The notes beneath the pieces are model-generated. The model worked only from the letters and a program-made list of their open reading frames with translations. It was not told where the DNA came from and searched no databases. Both the position numbers and the translations under genes were made by a program. A stretch of DNA of 33,867 nucleotides from Lachnospiraceae bacterium (GTDB lineage Bacteria; Bacillota; Clostridia; Lachnospirales; Lachnospiraceae). Location of the stretch: NCBI GenBank assembly GCA_910576335.1, contig CAJTIU010000046.1, positions 1-33,867 of the forward strand. Reading direction: 5' to 3'. Positions 25,208 through 31,553 of this stretch are shown in pieces; position 1 is the first letter of the stretch, and each line of letters begins with the position of its first letter.

Positions 25208-25253
25208 TGTTGTCTTTACAAGGTCGCAGCAGAGCAGAAAGCAAGAACCACCT
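25208..25253 (+). other. attR of element 2 (core GCAGA at 25229-25233)
   Basis: The element arm 25208-25231 starts TGTTG and mirrors 10977-11000. From 25234, cotJC codon 136 onward resumes as GCAGAAAGCAAGAACC. The centre of symmetry is the GA at 25232-25233, inside the shared core. Confidence 0.8.
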
Positions 25254-25351
25254 ACGACAATATCCTCCGTCTTGTCAAAGATCCAGAGGTCTGTGAACCC
25301 ATCCGCTTCTTAAGAGAACGGGAAATTGTTCACTATCAGAGGTTCGGTGAA
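25234..25351 (+). CDS. cotJC: cotJC segment 3 of 4 (end of codon 136 to codon 175)
   Basis: Encodes (E136) QKARTTYDNILRLVKDPEVC, EPIRFLREREIVHYQRFGE. It supplies E136 (helix C) and the helix-D pair E166/H169 (ExxH); the spacing from E136 to H169 (33) equals that between the corresponding ligands of the Lactobacillus manganese catalase. No start codon or ribosome site belongs to it. After GAA at 25349-25351 the frame enters element 3 and stops within nine codons (A-N-R-A-I-I-F-R-K). Confidence 0.96.
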
Positions 25352-25376
25352 GCGAACCGGGCGATAATATTCAGAA
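25343..25376 (+). other. attL of element 3 (core TTCGGTGAA at 25343-25351)
   Basis: Nine bases are shared with 30555-30563. The element arm to the right begins GCGAACCGGGCG and mirrors CCTCCCGTTTCG at the other border (10 of 13 inner positions complementary, plus a distal AGAA/TTCT match), centred on the GA at 25349-25350. Confidence 0.8.
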
Positions 25377-25381
25377 AGTAA

Positions 25382-25410
25382 TTGAATATGTATGAGAGAA
25401 TTGCTATACT
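25382..25410 (+). promoter_or_regulatory. SigA-type promoter for the AAA-ATPase gene
   Basis: TTGAAT (25382-25387) and TATACT (25405-25410) are separated by exactly 17 bp, 26 bp before the ATG at 25437. It starts 30 bp inside element 3, so the gene carries its own vegetative promoter. Confidence 0.7.
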
Positions 25411-25436
25411 AAGAGAAGAAAAGGGAGGTTGCATAT

Positions 25437-27011
25437 ATGGGCATTTATCTGAATCCGGGGAACAGAGGTTTTTGGGAGTCTGTCCGTTCTGAAATTTATG
25501 TGGATAAAACAGGATTGATTGCAGAGACAAATAAGTGTATCAATACGGAGCAGAAGTTTCTTTGTGTGAGCAGGCCCAGGCGCTTTGGAAAATCCATGAC
25601 TCTGAAAATGCTTGCGGCTTATTACAGCTGCGGGTGCGATTCCAAAGAATTGTTTGCAGGACGCAGCATCGCGGAGAATCCAACGTATAAGGAGCATTTG
25701 AACCGCTATGATGTCGTTTTTTTGAATATGCAGCAGTTTCTGATTGAGGCGTCTTCCGGTAAGGTGACAGAATATCTGGAACAGGAAGTGCTTGAAGAAT
25801 TAAACGAAGAGTACGGAACTGTTTTAAAGGGGCGTGAAATGGGTCTTGCCGCTACGTTTCGGAAAATCTACGCTAAAACGGATAAACAATTTATTTTTCT
25901 GATTGATGAGTGGGACTGTGTCATGCGTGAAAAACAGGAGTCGGAAACTCTGCAAAAGCAGTATCTGGATTTTTTAAGGAATCTTTTAAAAGACCAGCCG
26001 TATGTTGCGCTTGCGTATATGACCGGTATTCTTCCTGTAAAAAAGTATGGCCAACATTCAGCACTGAATATGTTCTGGGAATATTCCATGACGAATCAAA
26101 AAAATCTTGAGGAATATACCGGCTTTACAGAAGAAGAAGTAAAAGGGCTGTGCGGACGTTTTGGTATGGATTTTACAGAAGCCAGCAGCTGGTATGACGG
26201 GTATCAATTCAAAAAATATAGGCATGTATATAATCCAAAGTCTGTTGTGGAGGCAATGATCTGCGGGGAGTTTTCAAACTATTGGACGATAACGGAGACC
26301 TATGAAGCCCTGAAAATCTATATAGATATGGATTTCGACGGGCTTCAGTCAGATATTGTACAGATGCTCGGCGGCGGACGCGTCAAAGTCAACATGCGGA
26401 GTTTCCAGAATGATATGAAAAATTTCAGGACAAAAGATGATGTGCTTACACTGTTGATTCATTTGGGATACCTTGCCTATGATTCCAAAGAAGAAGAAGC
26501 GTTTATCCCCAATAAGGAAATCATCGGAGAGTTTGAAAATGCCATGAGTGTAAGCGGCTGGCCGGAAATTGTACGCATTTTGAAGGCGTCAGACAAATTA
26601 CTGGAAGATACGCTGAATGGGGATGAAGGAAGCGTTGCCGAGGGACTTGACAGGGCGCATACAGAAGCGGCCTCGATTTTGACTTATAACGACGAAAATT
26701 CGCTGGCGTGTGCGATTGGCCTTGCATATTACAGCGCAAGAAAAGATTACAGGCTCATAAGGGAGCTGCCCGCAGGACATGGTTTTGCTGATATCGTATT
26801 TTTGCCGCTGCCCTCCGTAAAGAAACCGGCGCTTATTGTAGAATTAAAATATAACAAGACGGCTCATACGGCAATACAGCAGATCAAAGACAGGCAGTAT
26901 ACGCAGGCGTTGGAAGGATATGCGGGGGAAATACTGGCTGTTGGAATCAATTATAATCGGGACAATGCCAACAAGCCTCACAGCTGTGTGATAGAGAGGA
27001 TGAAAAAGTAA
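25437..27011 (+). CDS. AAA-ATPase-like protein with C-terminal PD-(D/E)XK nuclease domain
   Basis: 524 aa, start ATG 25437 with GGGAGG. N-terminal AAA_ATPase-like domain (about 1-210): YVDKTGLIAETNK, a Walker-A-like RPRRFGKSMTLKMLA (about 45-59), and Walker B-like IFLIDEWDCVM (near 153). C-terminal PD-(D/E)XK-like domain (about 410-510): HGFADIVFLPL, then PALIVELKYN (D...ExK) and QIKDRQYTQAL. The family is widespread and multi-copy in gut anaerobes; its role is unknown, with defence or mobile-element maintenance often suggested. Here it is cargo of element 3, driven by its own promoter. Confidence 0.9.
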   Translation: MGIYLNPGNRGFWESVRSEIYVDKTGLIAETNKCINTEQKFLCVSRPRRFGKSMTLKMLAAYYSCGCDSKELFAGRSIAENPTYKEHLNRYDVVFLNMQQFLIEASSGKVTEYLEQEVLEELNEEYGTVLKGREMGLAATFRKIYAKTDKQFIFLIDEWDCVMREKQESETLQKQYLDFLRNLLKDQPYVALAYMTGILPVKKYGQHSALNMFWEYSMTNQKNLEEYTGFTEEEVKGLCGRFGMDFTEASSWYDGYQFKKYRHVYNPKSVVEAMICGEFSNYWTITETYEALKIYIDMDFDGLQSDIVQMLGGGRVKVNMRSFQNDMKNFRTKDDVLTLLIHLGYLAYDSKEEEAFIPNKEIIGEFENAMSVSGWPEIVRILKASDKLLEDTLNGDEGSVAEGLDRAHTEAASILTYNDENSLACAIGLAYYSARKDYRLIRELPAGHGFADIVFLPLPSVKKPALIVELKYNKTAHTAIQQIKDRQYTQALEGYAGEILAVGINYNRDNANKPHSCVIERMKK

Positions 27012-27029
27012 TAGAAAATGACACTCTAA

Positions 27030-27191
27030 AACCTTTACGAGCCAGACAAGCTGTTGCAGCTTTTCACAGACCGTTTTAGGGAAAAGTATGGTGCGGAGTG
27101 TGTATCAGCACTGCACCATAACAAGCGAAAGACAAATTACCATATCCACCTTATTTTTTCGGAACGGAAACTGTTACCCGAACCTATAGAA
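27030..27191 (+). pseudogene. Fragment of a MobA/MobL-type relaxase
   Basis: Readable residues NLYEPDKLLQLFTDRFREKY, GAECVSALHHNKRKTNYHIH, LIFSERKLL. The HHNKRKTNYHIHL stretch is the histidine-rich metal site of MobA/MobL relaxases, which nick plasmid or element DNA for transfer. Only about 54 codons of several hundred remain, without a start. It follows the AAA-ATPase gene by 20 bp. Evidence that element 3 or a predecessor captured sequence from a mobilisable element. Confidence 0.75.
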
Positions 27192-27300
27192 ATACCTCAA
27201 TGTTTTCCGTCACCATCAATACCTTCTATTTCTGTGTAGATCATCCCTCTTTTGCCTCGCTCCGAACGCATCAAAGATACCGCCGTTGCCACGGTTTCCC

Positions 27301-27408
27301 TTACTTTGTGAAATTCCCCGCCACCCTGCAGCGCTTAAGTTCCGCCTGCAGTCTGACCAGGTCATCTATGACATCCTCGTTAAAATTTATCGCTATAAAC
27401 AGTCTCAT
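27301..27408 (-). pseudogene. thpR: N-terminal fragment of RNA 2',3'-cyclic phosphodiesterase (thpR)
   Basis: 35 codons from ATG 27408 to TAA 27301: MRLFIAINFNEDVIDDLVRL then QAELKRCRVAGNFTK. This matches the start of ThpR (2'-5' RNA ligase-like, about 180 aa), where GNFT is followed by the first catalytic HxTL motif; that motif is absent. A further short open stretch upstream on the same strand (about 27409-27515, with TYLDIEPGAGKVRFQIGVGY) also looks like a gene end but is not recognised. Confidence 0.65.
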
Positions 27409-27517
27409 ATCCAACTCCTATCTGAAATCGCACCTTCCCCGCGCCTGGTTCTATATCCAGATATGTAAGCATCGCCTCCACATCTGAAACCGTCTTTCTG
27501 CATTTTGGGTCCCTCCG

Positions 27518-28171
27518 TTATAAAGTTCCCTCCGCTATCCTTTGCTTTCTCCTGCGGAATTCCTCTATTTCCTGGCTTATCGTGTTATAATCCCTCTCGA
27601 AAAGTTCATCATATGCCTGCGGCCACAAGGTATCACCCGGAACCTTCTCTATTAATTTATCCTGCACAAAGAGCTTGCTCTTCTCCTTATATTTAGGGAG
27701 GCCGTTTTTTTCAAGCAGCCTGTTAAGTTCCGTCCGCCACAGGATAGTGATCTTCCGTTTGTCCTTCACTCTTGGATTGACATCCGCTTCCCGCAGGACA
27801 TAAAAATCAATCTCTCCGTTTTCGTCTGGCTCGACCATGATAATCCCCCACCATTCCGGTACATGTTCCTCTACATGGGCTGCATGGGATGTGCCTGCAA
27901 CGATAATATTGCGGTCATAATACCAGTCATAGTATTTGGTCTGCCTCCCAAGCCTTGCATAGGTATCTGCATCGCTTTTTATCTCTATGCCATATAAAAG
28001 TTTCGGTGTGATCATCACAGCATCCGCTCTCACGCTTCCCGTTCTCTTTTCTTCCAGTATCCTGGTCTTTCCATATTTCTCCTCCAAAAAATCAAAAAGA
28101 GGTTCCCGGATATCCTTGTCATAAAGGGTTCTCCTGAAATCATACCCAGACTCCACATTCTCATTTATCAC
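27518..28171 (-). CDS. sce7726/MmcB-family protein (PD-(D/E)XK-like fold)
   Basis: 217 aa. The start is GTG at 28171, overlapping the stop of the small upstream ORF (GTGA). Nuclease-like core: IREPLFDFLEEKYG, then RADAVMITPKLLYGIEIKSD with D49/E63/K65-type D...ExK spacing, DTYARLGRQTKYYDWYYDRN, and WWGIIMVE. These match the sce7726 family, related to the MmcB repair protein. The rest is basic and helical. It probably cuts or binds DNA, but no activity is established. It is minus-strand cargo of element 3. Confidence 0.82.
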   Translation of the reverse strand: MINENVESGYDFRRTLYDKDIREPLFDFLEEKYGKTRILEEKRTGSVRADAVMITPKLLYGIEIKSDADTYARLGRQTKYYDWYYDRNIIVAGTSHAAHVEEHVPEWWGIIMVEPDENGEIDFYVLREADVNPRVKDKRKITILWRTELNRLLEKNGLPKYKEKSKLFVQDKLIEKVPGDTLWPQAYDELFERDYNTISQEIEEFRRRKQRIAEGTL

Positions 28172-28275
28172 ACGTATCTACTCCTCATCGCCGCCAATCC
28201 GTAATAAAGTATTTCGTTATATTTGGCGTTTGCTTCCTCATTTGCCCTCAGCCATTCATACTGGTCCGCCGTCAT
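28168..28275 (-). CDS. Small ORF coupled to the sce7726-type gene
   Basis: 35 aa from ATG 28275 with GGAAGGA 7 nt upstream: MTADQYEWLRANEEANAKYN then EILYYGLAAMRSRYV. Its TGA overlaps the GTG start of the next gene (GTGA), a classic coupled junction. No homology is recognised; the size fits a leader or a partner peptide. The 115 bp upstream to repeat R3a contain nothing else clear. Confidence 0.5.
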   Translation of the reverse strand: MTADQYEWLRANEEANAKYNEILYYGLAAMRSRYV

Positions 28276-28390
28276 ATGATCTTCCTTCCAAATTGTTATG
28301 AGCCTCATTCCTAAAATATCTGTAACTACACTTCATACCTTCTCTATTATATTCTGTTATGAGAATAAATACAAGATTCCATAGAAAAAA

Positions 28391-28472
28391 GCGCAAAAAT
28401 CGCCCCTCACCCTTGAATCACGTTCTTACGGAATGCGCAGTTCAGCGCATTCCTGACCCATGAATAGTAACG
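28391..28472. repeat. Dispersed structured repeat, copy R3a (right half)
   Basis: 82 bp nearly identical to 18811-18892 of R2 (about 95% by eye), including CGCAAAAATCGCCCC, GAATGCGC/GCGCATTC and the terminal TGAATAGTAACG. The left half is missing. Confidence 0.88.
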
Positions 28473-28477
28473 AGCAG

Positions 28478-28611
28478 CGTTACTGTTCACTCAGGACTTT
28501 GCATTTACTGCAAAGTCCGTAAGAATATGATTCAGGGGTGAGCAAATCTCATTCGCGGAGCGGATTTTAGATGGATTTGCGAATGTTACTGGTCACGGAG
28601 TGAACAGCAAC
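28478..28611. repeat. Dispersed structured repeat, copy R3b (inverted, diverged)
   Basis: Starts CGTTACTGTTCACTC and ends with the inverse GAGTGAACAGCAAC. Inside are GGACTTTGCA/TGCAAAGTCC and a stretch (CGTAAGAATATGATTCAGGGG) that is the reverse complement of the middle of R2/R3a. Five bases separate it from R3a. The following 28612-28705 contains no gene. Confidence 0.75.
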
Positions 28612-28705
28612 ATAAGTTCGCCCATGAGAATAGGAATGGTGAAAATCCAGCGGAGCTTTCCAAAGCCGTCTGATTGCTTATTGTTATAGTGTACTTGCTG
28701 TCTTT

Positions 28706-28714
28706 CATAAGATA
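28706..28714 (+). promoter_or_regulatory. Candidate mother-cell -10 element before the element 3 recombinase operon
   Basis: CATAAGATA matches the SigK -10 pattern CATAnnnTA, 30 bp before the 54-aa ORF. TTATAGT about 15 bp upstream of it is a fair SigE -35 (5/7) but no SigK -35 is evident. Short motif, low certainty. Confidence 0.3.
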
Positions 28715-28744
28715 TACAAAAGCATCTGCCAGGGGGTATGTTTT

Positions 28745-28909
28745 ATGGAGGATAAAATATCTTATGCGATTGATAAAGATAGAATCAATCAGCAAAAAAT
28801 GAAACTAATTGTAATCAACCGCCGCCCACAATATACAGAACAATCACAGAAAACCACCAGACAGGAAATTGAAAAACAATTATTCCAGATATTTAAGAAA
28901 TATGATTGA
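28745..28909 (+). CDS. Small recombinase-associated protein (54 aa)
   Basis: From ATG 28745 (GGGGG site upstream): MEDKISYAIDKDRINQQKMK, LIVINRRPQYTEQSQKTTRQ, EIEKQLFQIFKKYD. Basic, with a C-terminal amphipathic helix; 83 bp before the recombinase on the same strand. Short ORFs with INRRP...I..QLF.IFKKY endings precede serine recombinases in clostridial elements as far as I recall. It could be an accessory or directionality factor; not proven. Confidence 0.6.
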   Translation: MEDKISYAIDKDRINQQKMKLIVINRRPQYTEQSQKTTRQEIEKQLFQIFKKYD

Positions 28910-28992
28910 TTTTGTTGAGAGAATGTATGTTCGATGGTGTGATATAAGTGTGGGCGGCTTATGTCATACATCCTTGTCAGGAGGACAAAGAG

Positions 28993-30501
28993 ATGATGTA
29001 TGATGCATTATATGGACGCCAATCAATAGAAAAGAAAGACAGTATATCCGTTGAAAGCCAGCTTGAATATTGTAAATATGAAACCCACGGAAACCCTTAT
29101 ATCGAATATGCAGACAGGGGATTCAGTGGAAAGAATACAAACAGACCGGATTTTGAAAAAATGATGTCTGACATCAAAGCTGGTAAAATCAAGCGAGTTA
29201 TCGTTTACAAGCTAGACCGTATCAGCCGTTCGATACTAGACTTCGCTAACATGATGGAAGTATTTCAAAAATACAATGTAGAATTTGTCTCCTCAACAGA
29301 GAAGTTCGATACAGGGATGCCAATCGGCAGAGCTATGTTGAATATCTGTATTGTCTTTGCACAGCTTGAGCGAGAAACAATACAGAAACGAGTAACGGAC
29401 GCTTATTATGCAAGGTGTAAGCATGGTTTTTACATGGGTGGCCGTATTCCTTATGGTTTCCGGCTCGTGGATACGGTAATTGATAATGTCCGCACTTCCA
29501 TGTATGAAGAAGTTCCAGAGGAAAGCGAACAACTGAAACTCATTTATTCCATGTATGCCGACCCGTCAAATTCGCTTGGTGAAATTATGCGGTATCTTAA
29601 TAATCACGGTATAAAAAACTTACGAGGTGCCAATTGGAGTACCGCAAGGTTAAGTGAAATGTTGAGAAATCCTATTTATGTTGAAGCGGATATTGATGTG
29701 TACAATTTCTACAAAAGTCAAGGTGCAAATATCTTCAATCCTGTAAGTGATTTTACCGGCTGCAATGCTTGTTATCTCTACAAAGGAACGGTATCAAAGA
29801 CCAGAAAACAATGCGACCTTGCTGATAAAGAAATTGTGTTAGCGCCACATAAGGGATTTATCCCCTCTAAGACATGGATAGCATGTCGGATACGCTGTCT
29901 GAATAACCGCCAGTCAACTAAGACCTGCAAGGCTAAAAATTCGTGGCTGGCAGGGAAAGTAAAATGTGGTAATTGCGGTTATGCATTGGTAGTGAGAAAA
30001 GCAAAGACAAAACACGGACGCTATTTTGTATGTAGCTGCGCAGGAAACAGTGGAGCCTGCAAAGGAACTGGCTGTACCATCTATGCCGACGTTCTGGAAG
30101 AATACATGCTGAACGCTATCCGTGACAAACTGTCAGAGTTTAAAAAGTTATCCAGCGGAAAAGACGCTGGGGCAAATCCCCAATTATCAAAAACAAAAAT
30201 CCGTTTGACGCAAATCGACGAGGAAATCAACGGCCTGCTTTCAAAAGTGGCGAACGCCAATAGTGTTTTGTTGAAATACATTAATGATAAGATTTCCGAG
30301 TTAGACACTGAACGCCAGACCTTACAGGAAGAACTTCTTTCTCTCACCGTTTCTAAAGCAGGTGATAAAATCGGACAGATAACAGACCATGTAGGGAAAT
30401 GGGATAAGACTTCCTTTGAGGATAAGCAGACAGTCGTTGATACTTTAATAAAAGTAATTAAGATAGCAAACGGGAATATTGAAATCACATGGAAAATCTA
30501 A
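28993..30501 (+). CDS. Large serine recombinase of element 3 (502 aa, SpoIVCA-like length)
   Basis: Start ATG 28993 chosen for AGGAGG 8 nt upstream, dropping 15 residues of the longer frame. Catalytic domain about 1-140: YGRQSIEKKD with nucleophile Ser11, YADRGFSGKNTNRPDFEKMM, YKLDRISRS, and GRAMLNICIVFAQLERE. Recombinase domain from about 160 (GGRIPYGFRL). Zinc ribbon CGNCGYALVVRKAKTKHGRY then CSC...C (about 325-370), coiled coil (about 400-460), C-terminal tail ITWKI. SpoIVCA, which excises skin from sigK, is about 500 aa. Its stop is 62 bp from the attR core, so it is the natural enzyme for element 3. Confidence 0.95.
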   Translation: MMYDALYGRQSIEKKDSISVESQLEYCKYETHGNPYIEYADRGFSGKNTNRPDFEKMMSDIKAGKIKRVIVYKLDRISRSILDFANMMEVFQKYNVEFVSSTEKFDTGMPIGRAMLNICIVFAQLERETIQKRVTDAYYARCKHGFYMGGRIPYGFRLVDTVIDNVRTSMYEEVPEESEQLKLIYSMYADPSNSLGEIMRYLNNHGIKNLRGANWSTARLSEMLRNPIYVEADIDVYNFYKSQGANIFNPVSDFTGCNACYLYKGTVSKTRKQCDLADKEIVLAPHKGFIPSKTWIACRIRCLNNRQSTKTCKAKNSWLAGKVKCGNCGYALVVRKAKTKHGRYFVCSCAGNSGACKGTGCTIYADVLEEYMLNAIRDKLSEFKKLSSGKDAGANPQLSKTKIRLTQIDEEINGLLSKVANANSVLLKYINDKISELDTERQTLQEELLSLTVSKAGDKIGQITDHVGKWDKTSFEDKQTVVDTLIKVIKIANGNIEITWKI

Positions 30502-30534
30502 AGCGGATTTTAACCGCTATCTTTTCCCCGGTAA

Positions 30535-30585
30535 TTCTACTTCAATCCTCCCGTTTCGGTGAATCCCTCCGAATTATTCAAGATC
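30535..30585 (+). other. attR of element 3 (core TTCGGTGAA at 30555-30563)
   Basis: The element arm to the left (TTCT ... CCTCCCGT) mirrors the one at 25352-25376. To the right, cotJC resumes with TCCCTCCGAATT. The GA at 30561-30562 is the centre of symmetry and likely crossover dinucleotide. Confidence 0.8.
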
Positions 30586-30650
30586 ACTTAGACAGCAAGA
30601 ACTTCTATGCGTTCAACCCGGAATTTGATATTCGGACCTGCTGCAAATAA
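30564..30650 (+). CDS. cotJC: cotJC segment 4 of 4 (codons 176-203 and stop)
   Basis: Encodes SLRIIQDHLDSKNFYAFNPE then FDIRTCCK and TAA at 30648-30650. Clostridial CotJC proteins end with a similar 'LRIVQDKLDSKNFYAFNPEFD' tail. In frame with segment 3 across the TTCGGTGAA core. Adding 187 + 220 + 118 + 87 bp gives 612 bp, 204 codons including stop. It has no start signal of its own. Confidence 0.96.
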   Translation, partial: SLRIIQDHLDSKNFYAFNPEFDIRTCCK

Positions 30651-30658
30651 GATCATCG

Positions 30659-30701
30659 GATATTCCAGTTAAAGACCAGTCCGGCCTTAAACTGGAATAT
30701 C
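30659..30701. terminator. Hairpin downstream of the cotJ operon
   Basis: GATATTCCAGTT (30659-30670) pairs with AACTGGAATATC (30690-30701), with further partial pairing in the loop (AAGACC/GGCCTT). There is no T run after it, so it may stabilise or end the cotJABC transcript, or be an operator. The rest of 30651-30914 has no gene. Confidence 0.55.
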
Positions 30702-30914
30702 TGCATTCTCACAGAACAGTCATCTGTCAGGTTTTAACAGCATCCTGGTTTTAAGTCTGCTGAAACTTGAATTACAATCCTGTTACTTCCTCATTCTGAC
30801 TTGACACAGCACATATCTTCTATTACACTAAAATCAACAGTGAATACATAAATTTCCGAATCACACAACCAATGATACACAGTTTTATGAAGATGAAGGA
30901 GGTAAGTTTGTCTT

Positions 30915-31547
30915 ATGAATTCATTACCAGATGCAGCAAAAGCAACACTCTATAACCTGGACTGTACTTATCTGACTGATGTCCAGTATAACAGGGAAAG
31001 TCTTGATACAGTCACGCTTAACTTTTTTGAAGAGCCCTTCAGGCAGTTTCCCCAAAAGTTCTTTCTCATGCCTGAGGGCAATGCTTATGATTACCGGGCA
31101 TTTATCTACACCCTGACAGAGGACATACACTCTGATCCCGGCAGCGGAGACACAGCGCGCTATCTTGCCCGCGCCATTACAAATGATATCCCCGAACAGC
31201 GGAAAAATTTCCGCGTATATGTAACCTTCCAGGTATCTGTCATGCTAAAGGGACAGAAAAAGCAGATACCCGTTACGGTAAAGGACATCGGGACAGGCGG
31301 CTTTCAGTTTGTTTCAAAGCAGGTCTTTGAGCCCGGAACCATCCTGACCACCATGTTTACCCAGGCAAGAACTCCTGTATGCATCTCAGCCTGCATACAG
31401 AAGCTCCGTCCTGTGCGCAGGGAAGGACTTCACGGCTATGGATGTCAGTTCATTAATCTGACTCCGAATGCTGAGACACTTATACGTAATTTTGTGTTTC
31501 AGACAGAAGCCATCCAGGCAAAGGCAAAAAAGGAAAAGGAAATATAG
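30915..31547 (+). CDS. PilZ-domain protein
   Basis: 210 aa, ATG at 30915 behind GGAGG. N-terminal half (about 1-90) unrecognised. C-terminal PilZ domain (about 93-195): QRKNFRVYVTF contains the RxxxR motif, and VKDIGTGGFQFVS takes the place of (D/N)xSxxG with Gly for Ser. Residues for cyclic di-GMP binding are thus largely kept. It may link second-messenger level to motility, matrix or, given position after cotJ, some sporulation trait. The latter is conjecture. It has no partner gene on its strand. Confidence 0.82.
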   Translation: MNSLPDAAKATLYNLDCTYLTDVQYNRESLDTVTLNFFEEPFRQFPQKFFLMPEGNAYDYRAFIYTLTEDIHSDPGSGDTARYLARAITNDIPEQRKNFRVYVTFQVSVMLKGQKKQIPVTVKDIGTGGFQFVSKQVFEPGTILTTMFTQARTPVCISACIQKLRPVRREGLHGYGCQFINLTPNAETLIRNFVFQTEAIQAKAKKEKEI

Positions 31548-31553
31548 CCGCCA

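Larger units (their letters stand above)
10977..25233. mobile_element. Intervening element 2 in cotJC (14,257 bp)
   Basis: Bounded by cotJC codon 136, split as GA at 10975-10976 and G at 25234. The left end carries its own recombinase (stop 85 bp from the border) preceded by a 48-aa ORF. The rest is a pseudogene remnant and a roughly 11.5-kb minus-strand metabolic gene set for amino sugar and 2-hydroxyacid catabolism. No conjugation or phage structural genes are present, so this resembles the non-phage intervening elements known from other sporulation genes rather than a prophage. Confidence 0.92.
25352..30563. mobile_element. Intervening element 3 in cotJC (5,212 bp)
   Basis: Bounded by cotJC codons 175 and 176 with a nine-base shared core. 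Its right end carries an intact recombinase whose stop is 62 bp from the border, preceded by a 54-aa ORF; the left end carries an AAA-ATPase/nuclease-like gene. In between are worn pieces of a relaxase and thpR, an sce7726-type gene and repeat copies R3a/R3b. The smallest and simplest of the three elements. Confidence 0.92.

Noticed and set aside
10971-25229. CGCAG as the element 2 core
   Set aside because: It would add an Ala next to the conserved AAEQKAR motif and give an odd-length centre, unlike a two-base serine-integrase crossover.
3834-30563. One large composite element or nested insertions instead of three tandem ones
   Set aside because: cotJC segments 2 and 3 lie between the elements in correct order, and each element has its own core and arms. 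A single insertion or nesting cannot place coding segments between them.
3834-30563. Self-splicing introns or inteins as the cause of the interruptions
   Set aside because: No reverse transcriptase, homing endonuclease or intein motifs are present; serine recombinases and att symmetry explain the structure.
3647-30650. cotJC as an ordinary decaying pseudogene
   Set aside because: No codon is missing, no stop or frameshift lies in any segment, and every break coincides with shared cores, inverted att arms and a recombinase element. Decay would not leave exactly 612 bp in frame.
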